NCBI RefSeq assembly: GCF_042678945.1
Contig: NZ_JBHTLM010000013.1
Coordinates: 1 to 64,000 of the forward strand
Source: Fontibacillus puldeungensis
Lineage (GTDB): Bacteria > Bacillota > Bacilli > Paenibacillales > Paenibacillaceae
Length of the DNA: 64,000 nucleotides
Direction: 5' to 3'
Shown: one piece after another, positions 60,041 to 64,000 of the stretch
Position numbering within the stretch: the first letter of the stretch is position 1
Layout: each line of letters opens with the position of its first letter
Made by a program: the position numbers and the translations under genes
Notes under the pieces: model-generated
The model's input: only the letters and a program-made list of their open reading frames with translations
Database searches by the model: none
Told to the model about the DNA's origin: nothing

Positions 60041-62032
60041 ATGCAACCATTACAGCTTGCCGATTTTACAGATTACCGCTTTCTTTCTAATGTTGAGTTA
60101 TCCCCCAATGGCAGTGTCGCTGCATTTTGCTTAGGAACATGCAAACCGGAGAAGGACGGTTACTTATCCGACCTTTGGCTTTACCGTCTAGATTCTGGCG
60201 AAACGCGGCAGCTTACCGGTATGGGGGACGCAAGTTCTTATATTTGGCTTGACGATGCTACTTTACTATTTTCGGCAAACCGTGAGCACAAGAAGGAGAA
60301 GCCGCTCGAGCCGGAAACAGATTTTTATAAGCTCCGTATCGATGGTGGTGAGGCGGTTAAGGCGTTTACCGTTCCGCTAAGAGTGTCGGAAATTCAACCA
60401 CTTGGTGGAACACGCTGGCTCGTAAGTGCGATGCACGACAATATGGCATCATCGCTTCAAGGCCTGGAAGGGAAAGAACGGGAAGCAGCGCTCAAAGCGT
60501 ATGAAGAGGAACAGGATTATATGGTGGTGGACGAAATTCCCTTTTGGAGTAACGGCGAAGGCGTCACCAACAAGAAGCGGAATCGGCTTTACCTGTTCGA
60601 TACAGCAGACGGAAGTGTAACACCGATCACTGGTGAACTGTACAGCGTGCAATTTGCCAAAATCAACGAAGCGAAAGATCGGCTGCTTTATGTAGGGACG
60701 GAATTTACCTCCAAGATGGAGATTACCGATTCGCTTTGTGTCTATGATTTAACGAGCAAGCAGGCAAAGGAACTGATCCCGGGCGGGAAATACCAATTTG
60801 CTTTTGCTGATTTTGCCGGCGATCAAATCGTATTTGCTGCCTCAGAATGCAGAAAGTACAGTATTAATGAAAACCCTACATATTCTCTTGTGGACATGAG
60901 TGGAAAAATTACCCGGTTTGCTGACCCGGACCTTTCGTTTGGTTCCTCGGTTGGATCCGACTGCCGGTTGGGCGGGGGCAAGTCCTACAAGGTGGCGACG
61001 GATGGCGTTTACTTTATCGTAACTGATCGTTACTGCTCCCGGCTCTGCAAGCTTTCCTTTACCGGTGAAATCGAATATGCGAGTACGGCGGAAGGCTCAG
61101 TGGATTGCTTTGATCTGCGCGGAGAAACCTGCATATTCGTCGGAATGAGAACGCAAGGACTTCAGGAGCTGTACCGGCTTGATTTACATACTTTGACGGA
61201 AACGAAAATCACTTCATTCAACGACGATGTCCTGAAGGATAAGTATGTTGCCGTTCCTCAGCCGCATCATTTTATGAATCAAGATGGCGTAGAGATTGAC
61301 GGCTGGGTTCTGCTGCCCAAGGATTATGATGCCAACAAAACTTATCCGGCCATTTTGGAAATCCACGGGGGGCCAAAGACGGTTTATGGCACCGTGTTCT
61401 ACCATGAATTGCAGCTTTGGGCGAATGAAGGCTATTTCGTGATGTTCTGCAACCCTCGAGGCGGCGACGGGCGCGGCGATGATTTTGCCGATAATCGGGG
61501 GCAATATGGGGGCATTGACTATGCCGACCTGATGGAATTTACCGATAAGGTGCTAGCGGCTTATCCGGCCATCGATCGGAACCGGGTTGGTGTAACTGGA
61601 GGAAGCTACGGCGGTTTCATGACCAACTGGATCATCGGGCATACCGACCGTTTTGCAGCAGCGGTATCTCAGCGCTCCATCTCCAACTGGATCTCCATGT
61701 GTTGCACGACCGACATTGGATATTACTTTGCCACGGATCAGACCGCCTCGACTCCATGGGAAAATATCGATAAAATGTGGGACCAATCGCCGCTTAAATA
61801 TGCCGATCGCTGTAAGACGCCGACGCTGTTCCTTCACTCTGACGAGGATTACCGCTGCTGGCAGGTGGAGGCTCTGCAGATGTTTACCGCGTTGAAGATG
61901 CACGGGGTGGACTCGAAGCTGTGTATATTTAAAGGGGAAAATCATGAGTTGTCCCGGTCGGGCAAACCGAAGCACCGGATTCGCCGTCTGAAGGAAATGA
62001 GCGCATGGTTCCAGTATTACTTGCAAAAGTAA
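60041..62032 (+). CDS. S9 family peptidase (acylaminoacyl-peptidase type)
   Basis: The 663-residue product has an N-terminal beta-propeller (about residues 1-390) and a C-terminal alpha/beta hydrolase domain. The catalytic Ser is in GVTGGSYGGFMTNWII near residue 510, the Asp in LFLHSDEDYRC near 594 and the His in FKGENHELSRSGKP near 629. HGGPKTVYG near 425 marks the oxyanion loop. It should cleave short or N-acylated peptides in the cytoplasm. It has its own promoter region behind the terminator at 59933, an AAAGGAGTCG ribosome binding site, and is probably a single-gene unit. Confidence 0.92.
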   Translation: MQPLQLADFTDYRFLSNVELSPNGSVAAFCLGTCKPEKDGYLSDLWLYRLDSGETRQLTGMGDASSYIWLDDATLLFSANREHKKEKPLEPETDFYKLRIDGGEAVKAFTVPLRVSEIQPLGGTRWLVSAMHDNMASSLQGLEGKEREAALKAYEEEQDYMVVDEIPFWSNGEGVTNKKRNRLYLFDTADGSVTPITGELYSVQFAKINEAKDRLLYVGTEFTSKMEITDSLCVYDLTSKQAKELIPGGKYQFAFADFAGDQIVFAASECRKYSINENPTYSLVDMSGKITRFADPDLSFGSSVGSDCRLGGGKSYKVATDGVYFIVTDRYCSRLCKLSFTGEIEYASTAEGSVDCFDLRGETCIFVGMRTQGLQELYRLDLHTLTETKITSFNDDVLKDKYVAVPQPHHFMNQDGVEIDGWVLLPKDYDANKTYPAILEIHGGPKTVYGTVFYHELQLWANEGYFVMFCNPRGGDGRGDDFADNRGQYGGIDYADLMEFTDKVLAAYPAIDRNRVGVTGGSYGGFMTNWIIGHTDRFAAAVSQRSISNWISMCCTTDIGYYFATDQTASTPWENIDKMWDQSPLKYADRCKTPTLFLHSDEDYRCWQVEALQMFTALKMHGVDSKLCIFKGENHELSRSGKPKHRIRRLKEMSAWFQYYLQK

Positions 62033-62051
62033 GGAAAACACTGGCTTCGCC

Positions 62052-62702
62052 TTGATATCCATGCCGATTCTTGCCACAATAATGCCGCTGCAGCAGGCCG
62101 TACCGATTGTTGTTATTTTAAGCTTGTGTACGAATGTGGCTGTGTTGCTGAGCTGTTTCAGATTCGTTGATTTAAAGAAAATTTGGCTGCTGATTTTGGC
62201 CAGTTTGCTCGCCGCGCCGGTGGGAACTCATTTGCTTATTTTTCTTGATGGAAATGTGCTCAAAGTGATTACGGGAGGCTTTATAATCATAGTCGGAGGA
62301 ATATTGCTGTCCGGAAAGTCCTTTCCGATTCGCCATGAAAAGCTTGCATTTGTACCAGTCGGGGCGCTGAGCGGACTGCTTAACGGCAGCATCTCTATGA
62401 GCGGGCCTCCCGTTGCTTTGTTTCTATCGAATCAAGGGGTAGACAAAGAAACGTTCAGAGCCAACATTACCGCTTATGGGATAAGTTTGAACTCGGTAAC
62501 GATCATTTCATATTTTTACAGCGGTTTGTTAAGTAAGGAGCTCCTCACCTATACCTCGTGGTTCGTTCCGAGTATGTTTGTCGGTGTATGGTTAGGAATC
62601 CGGGCGCTTCGAAAGCTCGACGAGAAATGGTTCAAGAAGTTGGCCTTGTGGATCATTATTTTGTCAGGAATTTGGACGATTTTGGGCGTGGTTATGCAAT
62701 AA
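62052..62702 (+). pseudogene. TauE/SafE-type permease, 5'-truncated
   Basis: The frame is open from before 62052 and reads NTGFALISMPILA, then MPLQQAVPIVVILSLCTN, which are the second half of the first membrane helix and the start of the second in TauE/SafE (TSUP) proteins. The family start, about 30 residues with the first half of helix one, is missing: the S9 peptidase gene ends at 62032 only a few codons before the similarity begins. About seven membrane helices remain. A TTG at 62052 could restart translation, but a working exporter of sulfite or organosulfonate is doubtful. I infer a deletion that joined the two genes. Confidence 0.75.
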
Positions 62703-62742
62703 AAGGTAAGACTTAAATTTTTAATCTTAGGGGGAGTACTCC

Positions 62743-63171
62743 ATGAGATTTAAAGTTATTTTGAATTGGATAATGTGTTTGTCACTGTTCTTCTGTCTTT
62801 CGGCTGAGCCGACATATGCGGCATCTGGGAAGACTGTCAAGGTCAAAGTGACCTTTGTAAGCGCGGAGTTGCAGGAAAACAACCATGTTGGCAACGAGTG
62901 GTATACCGGGCTAAAAGTGAACGGGAGCGAAATTGGCGAGGGTACCGGCAAAACCTTTACTTTAAAACCTAATGTGAGCTTAAAGGTGGAGGCAATCGCT
63001 GAAGAGCAAGATAAGATCCCTGATACCGGTAGCGACACGATGACGATCAAGGCTTCGTCCATCAAAAAAACGGCTGACAAATCACTATCCGTGACCGTAA
63101 CCGAGAATCGGGGTAGATACTCTGGGAATACGGCAACCTGGAAATTTGTCGTTAAAGTACAAAAGCAATAG
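62743..63171 (+). CDS. Secreted protein of unknown function
   Basis: The 142-residue product has a Sec signal peptide (WIMCLSLFFCLSAEPTYAAS, cleavage after AAS or YAA near residue 27) and then a beta-rich domain (KTVKVKVTFVSAELQENNHV, GLKVNGSEIGEGTGKTFTLK). I recognise no named family; similar small secreted proteins with a periodic beta pattern occur in Paenibacillus. GGGGGAG precedes the ATG. It follows the TauE remnant by 40 bases and precedes a methyltransferase gene. Confidence 0.7.
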   Translation: MRFKVILNWIMCLSLFFCLSAEPTYAASGKTVKVKVTFVSAELQENNHVGNEWYTGLKVNGSEIGEGTGKTFTLKPNVSLKVEAIAEEQDKIPDTGSDTMTIKASSIKKTADKSLSVTVTENRGRYSGNTATWKFVVKVQKQ

Positions 63172-63205
63172 ATAAGTGAACCGGAAAACGAAAGGAGATT
63201 ATGCG

Positions 63206-63826
63206 ATGCTGGACATTTTTAAACAGATTCCGCTATACCGATTTTTGCAGTATTGTCAGGAAGAATCAAGGCTGCCGAGAACGATCTTGGATTGCGGCGC
63301 CGGGGGGAGCCAGCCTCCATTAAGTCTGTTTCGAACTTACGGGTATGAAACGAACGGCGTAGAGTTTGATCCAAAACAATTGGAGCTCGCTAATGAGTAT
63401 GCCCGGCATAAAGCACAACTGCTGCATATTCAGCAAGGAGACATGCGGCATTTGGATTTTGCCAGTGAGTCTATGGGGTTCGTCTATTCCTACAATTCCG
63501 TGTTTCATATGCGTAAAGCGGATGTCCAGCAATCTGTGAGTGAGATGAAGCGCATCTTGATGCCAGGTGGACTAATGTTCGTCAACTTTCTGACCGTAAA
63601 CGATAGCCGCTGCGGCCAGGGCCGGGATCTCGGAAAACATGAGCACGAGCAATTCGACGATTCTGTTCCGGTGATTCATTCGTACTACGAGCCAGGAGAG
63701 CCGGATCTGCTCTTTTCCGATATGGAGATTTTGTACAAGGAAGACCGGGTGTTAGAAAGAATTTATGAAGGTGAAAAAATTAGACAAGGGTTTGTCGATT
63801 ACATTGTAAAAAAGGCTGATGCGTAA
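63206..63826 (+). CDS. Class I SAM-dependent methyltransferase
   Basis: The 206-residue product has motif I as TILDCGAGGSQPPLSLF near residue 29, YETNGVEFDPKQLELANEY for the ribose-binding acid, and MGFVYSYNSVFHMRKADVQQ near 95, then LMPGGLMFVNFL. The CGAGGS motif I is less usual than GCGTG but acceptable. The acceptor is unknown. ATG 63206 follows GAAAGGAG; an in-frame ATG at 63176 lies upstream. It is the last complete gene before leader element copy 6. Confidence 0.82.
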   Translation: MLDIFKQIPLYRFLQYCQEESRLPRTILDCGAGGSQPPLSLFRTYGYETNGVEFDPKQLELANEYARHKAQLLHIQQGDMRHLDFASESMGFVYSYNSVFHMRKADVQQSVSEMKRILMPGGLMFVNFLTVNDSRCGQGRDLGKHEHEQFDDSVPVIHSYYEPGEPDLLFSDMEILYKEDRVLERIYEGEKIRQGFVDYIVKKADA

Positions 63827-63884
63827 CCGAGTAACCAATGAAAAAACCTTAAATTTTAAGCTTTGCATACTCAGGGGTCTTACA

Positions 63885-63963
63885 CTTCTGATATCGCGGA
63901 TGTATAATTATGGCATGAGCATAGCTTTTTTGGAAAAGCTCCAGAAATGAAAGGATGTTGCAC
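63885..63963 (+). promoter_or_regulatory. Promoter related to the leader family, copy 6
   Basis: TATAAT at 63903-63908 lies in GGATGTATAATTATGGCATGAG, nearly the same context as copies 1-3, with TTACAC 17 bases upstream of it. Behind it, ATAGCTTTT and AAAAGCTCC can form a small hairpin, but the GCCCCAGC stem is missing. AAAGGATG and an ATG at 63964 follow. Confidence 0.55.
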
Positions 63964-64000
63964 ATGCTGGCATCGTTGAGATTGCGACCTACAGATCTGA
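63964..64000 (+). CDS. Start of unidentified gene, runs off right edge
   Basis: ATG 63964 follows AAAGGATG by seven bases and opens MLASLRLRPTDL up to the window end. The RLRPxD beginning is typical of GNAT acetyltransferases, but 12 residues are too few to be sure. It would be the gene governed by the copy 6 promoter. Confidence 0.4.
   Translation, partial: MLASLRLRPTDL

Noticed and set aside
1..64000. Integron or CRISPR organisation of the small-gene array.
   Set aside because: No attC-like imperfect palindromes recur at gene ends, no integrase gene and no regularly spaced repeats were found. The recurring hairpins are at gene starts, behind promoters.

Overview
The window looks like chromosomal DNA of a low-to-mid GC Firmicute, most probably a Paenibacillus or close relative. 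This rests on strong AGGAGG-type ribosome binding sites, frequent TTG/GTG starts, sigma-A type promoters, and a YesM/YesN two-component pair next to an LplB/LplC/lipoprotein sugar importer with a GH31 glycosidase. No rRNA, tRNA, CRISPR array or phage module was seen. The left edge lies inside an IS4-like transposase and the right edge inside the start of an unidentified gene.

Layout. 1-5.4 kb: transposase end, a probably clipped DUF402 gene, a run of small enzymes (GNAT, two methyltransferases, HAD, DinB) and a lipoprotein. 5.5-16.7 kb: a carbohydrate locus with sensor kinase and response regulator (minus strand), LacI regulator, ABC importer and GH31 enzyme. 16.8-19.4 kb: GNATs, a GyrI-like protein, a NUDIX hydrolase. 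19.5-22 kb: a decayed polymorphic toxin/immunity island (frameshifted toxin, immunity genes, duplicated terminator segment). 22-27 kb: a secreted propeller-like protein, an XRE/DUF2975 pair and more small enzymes. 27.2-32.1 kb: a response regulator, short sensor kinase, ABC ATPase and FtsX-type permease of the peptide-antibiotic detoxification type. 32-57 kb: a long series of small, mostly co-directional enzyme genes (GNAT, NUDIX, VOC, DinB, methyltransferase, APH-like kinase, beta-lactamase-fold hydrolase, MFS efflux, MOSC, esterases, aldo/keto reductase). 57-64 kb: a PadR/DUF2812 operon, an amino acid permease, an S9 peptidase, a 5'-truncated TauE gene, a secreted protein, a methyltransferase and the start of another gene.

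The most striking pattern is a repeated leader. A conserved TGTATAAT-type promoter is followed about 25-30 nt later by a GCCCCAGC...GCTGGGGC hairpin with a conserved AGAGCT loop and a short U-tract, and then 40-65 nt later by a small enzyme gene or operon. Four clear copies (near 16.75, 35.98, 43.14 and 50.85 kb), one diverged copy (55.21 kb) and one promoter-only relative (63.90 kb) are present. Stem bases differ between copies but mostly stay paired. I read this as a dispersed transcription-attenuation (or small-RNA/mRNA-stability) element in front of resistance- or detoxification-like genes; function is inferred. The tight six-gene operon at 50.95-55.04 kb behind one copy (UDG-like protein, alpha/beta hydrolase, GNAT, esterase, GNAT paralogue, AraC-GyrI regulator) is the best candidate for an undescribed small-molecule response system.
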